63,204 bases of DNA, taken from the NCBI GenBank assembly GCA_045611845.1, contig JAZKXZ010000017.1, positions 1-63,204 of the forward strand, given 5' to 3'. Source of the DNA: Enterocola sp045611845. GTDB taxonomy: Bacteria; Bacteroidota; Bacteroidia; Bacteroidales; Paludibacteraceae. The translations under genes were made by a program, and so were the position numbers. The notes under the pieces were generated by a model that was not told the DNA's origin, searched no databases, and was given only the letters and a program-made list of their open reading frames with translations. This document shows positions 9,201-16,427 of the stretch, in pieces. The stretch's first letter is position 1. The number at the start of each line of letters is the position of its first letter.

Positions 9201-12168
9201 CTGGTGGATTGTAATGTACTACATAGTGAACATTTGGAATATCCATACCCATTCCAAATGCTTTAGTTGTACATAGAATTTTTATTCGATTATCTTTGAA
9301 ACTATTATACTTATTGTTTCTTTCAACTGCGCTTAATCCTGCATGATAGTAATCTATTTTATCACATAAAGCTGATAGGATTTTATCTTTCTCAAATCTT
9401 TTCTTTAGTGCTTCTGATAATTCTTCACACTCTCTCTTTTCTCTGCAGAATATCAGCATACAACTTTTATCAAAGTTTATTTTGTGCTCTCTAATATAGT
9501 CTTCTATACCTTTCTCGCGATCTATATTATTAGTTTCAAAAGATATGGTGATATGGTCTTTTATTGGTTTTGAAGTTTCTGAAGATTGGGAAGTATTATT
9601 TCCTAAGCGCTTTAGTTCTTCGCCCTTAAAGAACGATTTTAAGTCTTTTTCTACCTGATTGGTAACAGTAGCAGAAAATAGTGCTATTTTTATATCGTAT
9701 CCATATCCCTCTCTTAAACCTATACTTGTTTCAAGGGCATATCTATAATCTGGTCTAAAATCTAGCCCCCACTGAGAAACACAATGCGCCTCATCGAATA
9801 TAATGTATTCTAATCCACGATTTGCCTCTACTCTATTTAGTAATACTTCCATAAAAGAACGCACTCTAAAGCGCTCTGGTGTGATATATAGGAGTGTTAA
9901 ATCGCCATTTTCTATACGTCTATAAATATCTTGCTTTTCTTGCTGAGTTTTATCTCCACTTAGATAATCTACATTTTCAAAACCTTTTTCGTGCAATGCT
10001 TCTACCTGGTCTTGCATTAAGGCTTTCAAAGGCGTAACAACAAGACTTAGCCTTTTAGTAAAATATTTAGATCTTGTTATTGTTGGCACTTGAAATAATA
10101 CAGATTTGCCACCACCTGTAGGTAGTGTCACTAGATAATCTGCATTTCTTTCCATCATTTCATTCAAGATAGGTTTTTGATAATCATACCATGGGAAATC
10201 ACCTATAAATTGTTTCCTAGCCTCTTCTAATAATTGTTCAATAGTGTATTTACTTGTTTCTATCTCTTCTTGAGAATCTACAAAGGAATCATTTGATTTT
10301 AGATCTTTTTTATATTTATCTACAGTTTCCCATAGTTCGTATTCCACTTCTTCAGCCTTGCATGTGTCTGAAAAATATTCCTCAAGATATGGGTCTATGA
10401 TATAAAATTTTGTATCTGCACTATTTACTTTTACCAATGAATAGTAATGTTCGTATATAGGCCAAACCTTATTTATGCAATCTTGTGGATTTTCAATACC
10501 ACACATTACCATATACCTATCTATATCCATATTGTCCCAAACGTAGCAATATGGTCGATCTGTTTTATATAAGCTTACACGATTAATAAAGTCATTTTTA
10601 GTTATTATAAGCAAACTATATTCTTTTTCACTTATAATTTCAAGCTTTCTAAAGAGTGATATATTGTCGTCTAGTACATAAAATCCTATTTTTCTTGCAT
10701 ATTTAGTCAATTCATCTATATCGCAATCATCTGATACCACATAAATAATTGGCAAACTAGGATTACAGATTTTTTGTAATAACTTAAACTGACAAGTCCA
10801 GTATTTACGTTTTAGTGGTGACGTATGACCAACTCGCTTAAACGTTAAACTCTCTGCAAACTTTAATGATTGTCTGGTTCTTACTCGTGTTAAAGTAGTA
10901 TCTAATTTACCTTTGCCTTCTAGTGCCCAATCTATATATTCTGCCCTTACATCTTTCAGGTTCTTTTCTATATCTTTTCTATAATGATAGTTTTGGAATA
11001 TAGCGTATTTATTTTCAGAATCTATTCTTTCCACCCAAACATTTGCATTTTCGTCTGCTTCTAAATCGAGTGGTTTTAGGTCTGATTTTTTTAGTGGGGT
11101 AAATCTTGCTGGTGCAATAGTAAAAGGTAGTTTATCTACTAATTCTGAATATCTGTAATCTTCTTTACGCAGTTTTCTTTTATAGAACTCATTCTCAACT
11201 TCTGATGTAATTACATATATCTGCTTATACTTACTTGTATCAACAGATTTTAAATCATCTATATCTATACAATGAATATTAGAATCTCCATCAATTAAGT
11301 AGTCGGTATATATTTTGTCTTCGAAATAATTTTTACGAAAATAATATGGAAGATTTGCTATAATTGGTGTTTTTGAGCATCTTTTTGAATATTCCAGAAA
11401 TCTTTTTAAAATAGCATTGCCCCACTTATCTTCAAGTGGGTTACTGTTCAATTTATTAATATCAATAAACTTATAATCGGATTCTGTGTATAAAGGTCTA
11501 AAAGGAAAACTTAACTCCAGATATTGTGATAGTCTAGCCCAGATTCTCTGTGGAGCAATAACTAAGTTTTTTTCTCCATTAGAAATTTTCTTTATTTTCT
11601 CTATCGTTTCTTCTTTTATTGGTGTTAACTCTTGAAAGAAGTCATTTGATAATTTAGGTAAGGACTTTAATTTTTTTAATTCTTTTAATATATCCTTTAT
11701 ATTTTGTGGGATGGAGTCTCCTAATTCGCTGAGTTGAGATATATTTAGGCGAGACAAACGAAGTAACTGACTGAAAAATAACTTTTCTGTTAGTAATGTA
11801 TCGTCTTTTGCGTTATGCTTTGTTTTAAGAGCATAAGAATATCTGCATGGATTAAGAAAAACTTCCCATTTCATGGTATCCCAAATAATGGCATCTTTCT
11901 TAATCTCTATCTTCTTTTCTTTCAAAACTTCTAGGTCAAATGCAATAATATTATGACCTATTATAATTGATTTTGAATTTAATTTTTTCTCAAGGATTTC
12001 TAACTGATCATTTACAGTGTTTAAGTCTTTAGATGACTCGAATAATCTAGAATCAGTTATAAAAGCAAATTCCTTTATATTCCCACTTAAATCTGTTTCA
12101 ATATCAAATATTATGGAGTCTACTTTTGAAAAGATTTGATCTCTATAATAGGATAAATTTGATTCCAT
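6235..12168 (-). CDS. Giant DEDDh exonuclease / RecQ-type helicase / UvrD-type helicase fusion
   Basis: A single 1977-residue chain with three enzymatic modules. Residues about 15-130 form a DnaQ-like DEDDh 3'-5' exonuclease: FDIET (21-25), GHNIIAFD (71-78), HNAKDD (118-123). Residues about 130-620 are unassigned, perhaps a degenerate helicase-like region. Residues about 640-1080 form a RecQ-like SF2 helicase: TLPTGGGKS (Lys688), DEAH (792-795), FSATVT, and GRAGR in motif VI. A winged-helix-like stretch follows. Residues about 1365-1900 form a UvrD-like SF1 helicase: GPGTGKT (Lys1383), IDEFQD (from 1488), MHKVKGLEFD (near 1784) and YVACTRA. All key residues look intact. It begins 12 bp after the EnvC-like gene and looks more AT-rich than its neighbours, which suggests acquisition. 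It is separate from the ordinary recQ at 59.9 kb. Likely role: DNA processing, repair or anti-phage defence (inference). Confidence 0.85.
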   Translation of the reverse strand: MESNLSYYRDQIFSKVDSIIFDIETDLSGNIKEFAFITDSRLFESSKDLNTVNDQLEILEKKLNSKSIIIGHNIIAFDLEVLKEKKIEIKKDAIIWDTMKWEVFLNPCRYSYALKTKHNAKDDTLLTEKLFFSQLLRLSRLNISQLSELGDSIPQNIKDILKELKKLKSLPKLSNDFFQELTPIKEETIEKIKKISNGEKNLVIAPQRIWARLSQYLELSFPFRPLYTESDYKFIDINKLNSNPLEDKWGNAILKRFLEYSKRCSKTPIIANLPYYFRKNYFEDKIYTDYLIDGDSNIHCIDIDDLKSVDTSKYKQIYVITSEVENEFYKRKLRKEDYRYSELVDKLPFTIAPARFTPLKKSDLKPLDLEADENANVWVERIDSENKYAIFQNYHYRKDIEKNLKDVRAEYIDWALEGKGKLDTTLTRVRTRQSLKFAESLTFKRVGHTSPLKRKYWTCQFKLLQKICNPSLPIIYVVSDDCDIDELTKYARKIGFYVLDDNISLFRKLEIISEKEYSLLIITKNDFINRVSLYKTDRPYCYVWDNMDIDRYMVMCGIENPQDCINKVWPIYEHYYSLVKVNSADTKFYIIDPYLEEYFSDTCKAEEVEYELWETVDKYKKDLKSNDSFVDSQEEIETSKYTIEQLLEEARKQFIGDFPWYDYQKPILNEMMERNADYLVTLPTGGGKSVLFQVPTITRSKYFTKRLSLVVTPLKALMQDQVEALHEKGFENVDYLSGDKTQQEKQDIYRRIENGDLTLLYITPERFRVRSFMEVLLNRVEANRGLEYIIFDEAHCVSQWGLDFRPDYRYALETSIGLREGYGYDIKIALFSATVTNQVEKDLKSFFKGEELKRLGNNTSQSSETSKPIKDHITISFETNNIDREKGIEDYIREHKINFDKSCMLIFCREKRECEELSEALKKRFEKDKILSALCDKIDYYHAGLSAVERNNKYNSFKDNRIKILCTTKAFGMGMDIPNVHYVVHYNPPAVIEDYLQEVGRAGRNMELYKEALGEKKIPALCFATNDDFTKLKELQHKSMLSWSDLAECKTKIVKYIENFTTIEKAIEKPIVVPYNVWEKDKNTTASRLAFHWLERIGIIKLRYFGLSHFNIKKEEKINEFSQPDSLNDILNYIKSKNNSIYSIKEMKNELKMSLNKLVDTLLECQKEGYITLEEQCKISIKCGNILEKEEEKERIKSILESENLDSEKVSGEFKEIKKHDFLNWPTYIIKRKINYDYFTRILAVLVKLECIENTSLLSSGVEVILNKGILLPIDEGIKEGSSVFNIRKEFDDNKKMKNARLACMKVFSTIKDQSNFISDYIKCSEYENFLKLVEDYLPEVSKELQGIALKEMVDELNDEQEIIYKASKDSHINVLAGPGTGKTHILILRCAHLIYDEHENANEILVLAYNRAVVMELRKRIGDIFARLGMKGLANNLHVYTFAALAKKCSPETIDINKDGWEKEFVNRIAEGDLKKTFPNIKYVLIDEFQDINKNRLTLIEKKILKEYNGVKFFTIGDKNQSIYGFDRISNNKEQTDEEKAKLYGPDYYYKELKDILIPKEFSLSKNYRSYPKILEIASKYLPKGENMPILANKAAPYDDYAIVSDRTEDIENWKVDFKTYLDKIKDSQDINSIAVLFRTNSEVYSAYSDITSSLPQNFRFRIQGASSVELWRTREIYDLIHYLEEEERAQKEINLDEIKKYLEENIKEKSSWDKYNLDLAYTLVLNYKKLPKADDTPVTCSDLADYIKDIAEKENSGYVYNIYDQFKKERILQESTKSVVLTTMHKVKGLEFDAVFVAPSFADLPLNQSSEKELEKAYIEEEKRLLYVACTRAREYLRIYECERVKAILKNTTYKEEGENSGYLMKDQEYYLSFIALKDSFSEHEYIRDNVKKGDEVILYDGYIRHNKKTIIGRLAITHPLYNNKTKLGGFFVSEIFVWRYEDNEEKYKKNWCEAAKTQGYVYVVQIEGKGTEIE

Positions 12169-12180
12169 AGGTATCTAATT

Positions 12181-13386
12181 TTATTTCGACAACCAGTTTT
12201 CTGGGTTGTGGATGTTGCGGTCCTTCCAAACTTGGAAGTAAAGCTCGGTTTTGTCGCCGTCTTCTGGGTCGGAGTAAATGGTACCTATATTGTCTTTGGT
12301 TTTAATTTTTTGACCTACTTTCACGTTTACTTTAGTTAGGTTTGAGTAAACGGTGCGATATAGACCGTGTTTTACAATTACGGTTTTGTTTGAACCTGCA
12401 ATGGTAAATACTTGTGTTACTTCTCCATCGAATACGGCACGAGCTTGGGTTCCTTTAGGACATTGGATATAGATACCTTTATTGTTTGTAGTAACGTGTT
12501 TAAGCACTGGGTGTGGGTGAATACCGAAGTGACCCACCACTATACCTTTAAGCACTGGCCATGGCAAGCGTCCTTGGTTCTTTTCAAAGTTGCCTGAAAG
12601 AAGTTTTTCTTCTTTGGTAAGAGCATAAGTTTTGCCAGAACCAGATGAAGATGGCTTAGAAGATTTTTTAGCTTCTTCGGCAATCTTTTTCTCAATTTGT
12701 TCGTTCAGCTTGTTGGCAAGTTTTTGTTGTTTTTTAAGTTCTGCCTTAAGTTGTTTTTCTTTTTTCTTAAGGTCTTTTATTAGTTTGTTTTGTTTGTTTT
12801 TCTCGTTTTGAAGTTTTGTGTTTTCCTTCTTTCTTTCGTTTAAAACAGAGAGTCTTTCGGCACGTACTTTTTCAGTTTGTTTTAGTTTGTTGGCAAGTGC
12901 TGCCTTGGCTACATTTATCTCTTCTGTCTTTTTTTGGCAATATTCTGAGTATTGTTTTATGTAGCGATAGCGACGAAAACTTTCTGCAAAGTCTTTTGCC
13001 GATAGCACAAACATAAGTTCTTCATACTTGCTTTTTTTGAAGTAGGTATGATACATTAAAATAGCATACTCTTTTTTAAGGGTATCTAGTTGTTGTTGGA
13101 GTTTATTTGTCTCGTTTCTGAGTTTATTCAGGTCTTTGTTGATGCCCCTGATTTCTGCATTAAGGGTATTAATTACACCTTGACGTTGTTTGATTTCAGC
13201 GTTTAATAGGTTTAGTTGAGTAAGGGTTTTGGTCTTGCTCTTTGATGTTTTTTCTATTAAACTGCTGGTTAGTTCTAGGTTTTCAAGGGCTTTCTTTTTA
13301 CGTGCTTGAAGCTCAGACACAGTCTGAGAATTCATCACACCACATGATAATAAAACTAATATAAAAACTCCAAATATTCTTTTCAT
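12181..13386 (-). CDS. EnvC-like murein hydrolase activator (degenerate LytM/M23)
   Basis: 401 residues: signal peptide (MKRIFGVFILVLLSCGVMNSQ), long coiled coil (about 22-250), and a C-terminal LytM/M23 domain (about 285-401). The zinc ligands of active M23 enzymes appear to be replaced. The usual HxGxD site reads NNKGIY (301-306), the YxHL motif reads YSNL (347-350), and the HxH site reads LYFQ (382-385). This matches EnvC/NlpD-type proteins, which do not cut peptidoglycan but activate amidases at the division site from the periplasm. The gene follows DUF4292 and TPR genes in an order I associate with Bacteroidota. Four tandem AGGAGTT repeats precede its start. Confidence 0.85.
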   Translation of the reverse strand: MKRIFGVFILVLLSCGVMNSQTVSELQARKKKALENLELTSSLIEKTSKSKTKTLTQLNLLNAEIKQRQGVINTLNAEIRGINKDLNKLRNETNKLQQQLDTLKKEYAILMYHTYFKKSKYEELMFVLSAKDFAESFRRYRYIKQYSEYCQKKTEEINVAKAALANKLKQTEKVRAERLSVLNERKKENTKLQNEKNKQNKLIKDLKKKEKQLKAELKKQQKLANKLNEQIEKKIAEEAKKSSKPSSSGSGKTYALTKEEKLLSGNFEKNQGRLPWPVLKGIVVGHFGIHPHPVLKHVTTNNKGIYIQCPKGTQARAVFDGEVTQVFTIAGSNKTVIVKHGLYRTVYSNLTKVNVKVGQKIKTKDNIGTIYSDPEDGDKTELYFQVWKDRNIHNPENWLSK

Positions 13387-13400
13387 AAATATAATTTTTC

Positions 13401-13428
13401 AACTCCTAACTCCTAACTCCTAACTCCT
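13401..13428 (-). repeat. Four tandem 7-bp repeats (AGGAGTT) before the envC-like gene
   Basis: On the minus strand AGGAGTT is repeated four times head to tail, ending 14 bp before the ATG at 13386. Each unit carries a Shine-Dalgarno-like AGGAG core. Related TTAGGA units occur at about 2243-2256 and 39273-39278, so it may be one form of a dispersed intergenic repeat. Confidence 0.8.
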
Positions 13429-13434
13429 AACTTA

Positions 13435-14241
13435 TTACAGTCCGTTTACCAACTTTATTAACTGACTCATATCCGCTTTGCGGTAGTTTGCAGGAATGCT
13501 AAATGTAAGGTTTGATTGTTTGTTTATGTTTACTGAACTATAACTCAAACTCACTGTGTTTGCTTTTTCTTTTGATTGGAATATGCAATCCACTTTAGCT
13601 GGGAAGAAAAATTCATCTACTGGTAGGAAGTTTGCATATGTGGTCATAAGGTAACTTCCTGAGTTGTTTTTCTTAAGCAAACTGCGTGTTAGATATTTAC
13701 CGCCTTCTACAATGAACTCGGTGTACATATCTTTGTTTAGTGCTAGGATATAGTTTTCTTCTACTTTATCTACTGTGAAGTTTGCAAAGTCTAAGCCCTC
13801 TGGGTCGAATGTTCTGTTTGTAAGAAGTGCTTGCAAACCATAGAAGTTTGTTCCCAACTCTTTTTCAAAGGTTTTGAAGTCTGCTTCGTAGTATCTTTGG
13901 CTAAGTTTGTCTAGTGCCCAAATACTATCTGGTGTGCAGTGAATGCGAGCTATTTCTATACCAAGAAGCATTTGAATAGATACTGTAAGCGATTTGTTGT
14001 GCTCTGAAGATATCATACCTCTAATGCTCATATTGTTGTTGCCTGTAAGGTAGATTTGGTATTGAGCAGATACTGTTTTTATCTGGCTTTGGTAACTGCT
14101 TATTAGTTTTACTGTATCTACTTTTGGCACAATTTCTTCTGCCACAGTCTCGTTAAGAGTTTCTCTTGTTTGCTTTTGTGTTTTACAACCAACTAATACT
14201 GTAAATAATAAAAGGATTAGATAAAAATACTTATTTCTCAT
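13435..14241 (-). CDS. DUF4292 lipoprotein
   Basis: 268 residues with a lipoprotein signal (MRNKYFYLILLLFTVLVGC, lipobox VGC at about residue 19). The remaining sequence is a beta-rich domain with repeated amphipathic strands (SAQYQIYLTGNNNMSIRG, SLTVSIQMLLGIEIARIHCTPDSIW). This fits DUF4292, a Bacteroidota family with resemblance to the LolA/LolB lipoprotein-carrier fold. Probably anchored at the outer membrane; the ligand is unknown. It overlaps the upstream TPR gene by 11 bp, so the two are translationally coupled, and lies 48 bp ahead of the EnvC-like gene. The conserved pairing suggests envelope biogenesis. Confidence 0.85.
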   Translation of the reverse strand: MRNKYFYLILLLFTVLVGCKTQKQTRETLNETVAEEIVPKVDTVKLISSYQSQIKTVSAQYQIYLTGNNNMSIRGMISSEHNKSLTVSIQMLLGIEIARIHCTPDSIWALDKLSQRYYEADFKTFEKELGTNFYGLQALLTNRTFDPEGLDFANFTVDKVEENYILALNKDMYTEFIVEGGKYLTRSLLKKNNSGSYLMTTYANFLPVDEFFFPAKVDCIFQSKEKANTVSLSYSSVNINKQSNLTFSIPANYRKADMSQLIKLVNGL

Positions 14242-15958
14242 TTTGTTTTATTTTGTTTAATAATCTTTCTGATTCATTTATTAGATATGCGGCTTTCCAA
14301 TAGCCTAATGCGGTTTCTTTCTCACCCATTGCATTAAGCACGTCTCCATAATGCTCTAACACTTCATAGTTGCCTTCCTTGTCGTAGTTTAAGGCTTGCT
14401 CTAGATAAAATTTTGCAAGTGTATATTTGCCTTGAAGATAAAGAATATATCCGTAGGTGTCTAGATAAAATGGATTGATAGCATCTGCTTTTACGGTGGT
14501 TTCACTTATTTTTTCTGCTTCGTCGAGAAACTTCTTAAACTCGGCGCGTTGCTCATCAGACATTGTTCCTTGCGCTTTAGCCCAATACACTGCCACATTG
14601 TATGCATAGTTGTTTAGAAGCATTAGGTTTTCTGGAAACAACATTATACCTTCTCTTGCAAACAGCATTGCTTCACGCAAATGCATTCCGCTTATAAGCT
14701 GATAGATTTGTTCTGCAAGTTTACTTTTATGATTTACATTTTGAGCGGCCTTTTTTAGCGAGAGGAACGCATTCTCATCATCACCCTCCAATAGATAAAC
14801 ATTACCTTCTAGAAATAGCAAATATGAATCTTCTGGAAAATGGCTTAATGCCTGAGATAGCAATTCTTTTTCTTCTTGCTTTATTGTATCTGCTATTTGC
14901 GATAGCGTTGTGGCTACTAACTCTTGCCAGCAAACTAAACATTTTTCGTTGAGTAGCACTGCAGAATACAGCACTTCTACCATCTTGTCTATATTCTTTA
15001 TCTCTGCCAAAAGACGGGCATACATAACAAGCACCTCGATAGACTCGGGATTTGCTTTTATCACAGTTTCAAAAACTTGGTCTATCACCTCAGCTACATT
15101 GCCCGATTTGTTTTGATAAAACTGTATTGCAAATTCTATATATCTTGTTTTTGTTTGAACATCTATATTCTCGTTTGCAAGTATCTTTTGTAGGTAATAC
15201 TCTAGTTTTTCTATATCGGCAATTTCTGAGTAATATCCGCAAAGCGAAAGCTGAGCACTTGGGTTGTCAGAGTCTAGTTCTAATGCTTTAGTGTAATCTT
15301 CTATTGCCTCTTGAGTTTGTTTTATCTGCTTTTTAATATCGCCTCGAAGCACATAAAGGTCTGCATCAACTGGGTATTTTTTTATAAGAGCATCAAGCTC
15401 TTTTATTGCTTTTTTCTCCTTGCCATCGTAGAGATAAAGTCTAGACTTTTCTACAGTAATCATTTTGTTTTGCCCTACTCTGTTTTCGAGTTTGTCTAGC
15501 ACTTTTATAGATTTATTTATATCTCCATTTAGGGCATAACTACGGGCTAGAAGAAATAGAATATTCTTCTTTTTAGGAAATCTTTTGTAGGTCTTTTCGT
15601 ATATCTTTATAGCTGATGCATAATCTTTAGAATCGTCGTAAAACTCTGCTAGTGTAATAGCATAGAAATAGTTTTCTTTGTCTAACGAATATGCTTTCTT
15701 TAGATACGAAAGTGCCTTGGCAGAATCCTTCCTTGCAGTATAGATTTTTGATAGTTCAAAAGACAGGGCTGCATTTTTTGTATCTAGTTTTTCGCACTCC
15801 AAAAAACGCTCTAGTGCAAGGTCTGTGCTATCCGAACTTTTATAACACAACCCCTCTATATACAGGCTATCGAAGACTGCATTATATAACACATTTGTGT
15901 TTCTCGCATGACACAAGAAACACAAACATAAGAATATAAATGTTATATATTTTCTCAT
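14231..15958 (-). CDS. Tetratricopeptide repeat protein, exported
   Basis: 575 residues with an N-terminal signal peptide (MRKYITFIFLCLCFLCHA) and about a dozen TPR units spanning most of the chain. Examples are AALSFELSKIYTARKDSAKALSYLKKAYSLD and ADLYVLRGDIKKQIKQTQEAIEDYTKALELD. The last repeats (NPFYLDTYGYILYLQGKYTLAKFYLEQAL) are typical of Bacteroidota TPR proteins next to DUF4292. TPRs mediate protein-protein contacts, so this is probably a periplasmic or outer-membrane assembly factor; partners are unknown. Start abuts the dut stop directly; the 3' end overlaps DUF4292. Confidence 0.85.
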   Translation of the reverse strand: MRKYITFIFLCLCFLCHARNTNVLYNAVFDSLYIEGLCYKSSDSTDLALERFLECEKLDTKNAALSFELSKIYTARKDSAKALSYLKKAYSLDKENYFYAITLAEFYDDSKDYASAIKIYEKTYKRFPKKKNILFLLARSYALNGDINKSIKVLDKLENRVGQNKMITVEKSRLYLYDGKEKKAIKELDALIKKYPVDADLYVLRGDIKKQIKQTQEAIEDYTKALELDSDNPSAQLSLCGYYSEIADIEKLEYYLQKILANENIDVQTKTRYIEFAIQFYQNKSGNVAEVIDQVFETVIKANPESIEVLVMYARLLAEIKNIDKMVEVLYSAVLLNEKCLVCWQELVATTLSQIADTIKQEEKELLSQALSHFPEDSYLLFLEGNVYLLEGDDENAFLSLKKAAQNVNHKSKLAEQIYQLISGMHLREAMLFAREGIMLFPENLMLLNNYAYNVAVYWAKAQGTMSDEQRAEFKKFLDEAEKISETTVKADAINPFYLDTYGYILYLQGKYTLAKFYLEQALNYDKEGNYEVLEHYGDVLNAMGEKETALGYWKAAYLINESERLLNKIKQNEK

Positions 15959-16396
15959 TTATTTTTTACCTGTGTGGCCAAAACCACCTGCACCTCTGTC
16001 TGTTTCTGATAAGACTTCAACTTCTTCCCAGTTTACTGTGGCGTGTTGAGCAATCACCATTTGGCAGATTCTTTCTCCGTGTTCAATAACAAAATCTTCC
16101 TGTGAAAGGTTGATTAAAATAACACCGATTTCACCGCGATAATCCGCATCTACTGTGCCTGGAGTATTAAGCACGGTGATACCCTTTTTAAGTGCTAAAC
16201 CACTGCGTGGACGAATTTGTGCTTCGTATCCTTCTGGAAGTTCAATGAAAAGTCCAGTTGGGATAAGACGACGTTCTAGTGGTTTAAGTACTACGCTTTC
16301 TGTTAGGTTTGCTCTAAGGTCCATACCTGCAGATAGGTTTGTTGCATACTGAGGTAGGTCGTTTGTTGATTTGTTGATTATTTTTATTGTTACCAT
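15959..16396 (-). CDS. dut: Deoxyuridine 5'-triphosphate nucleotidohydrolase (dUTPase)
   Basis: Trimeric dUTPase that hydrolyses dUTP to dUMP and pyrophosphate, keeping uracil out of DNA and feeding dTMP synthesis. The five motifs are recognisable, including SAGMDLRA, RPRSGLALKKG, GTVDADYRGEI and the C-terminal GAGGFGHTG arm. The frame is open to an ATG at 16420, but the eight extra residues (MQKQNTKD) are not typical. I prefer the ATG at 16396, giving 145 residues starting MVTIKIINKS. If 16420 is used, the gap to rnr is only 7 bp. It sits between rnr and the TPR gene in the same operon. Confidence 0.9.
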   Translation of the reverse strand: MVTIKIINKSTNDLPQYATNLSAGMDLRANLTESVVLKPLERRLIPTGLFIELPEGYEAQIRPRSGLALKKGITVLNTPGTVDADYRGEIGVILINLSQEDFVIEHGERICQMVIAQHATVNWEEVEVLSETDRGAGGFGHTGKK

Positions 16397-16427
16397 ATCT
16401 TTTGTGTTTTGCTTTTGCAAATTTAGT

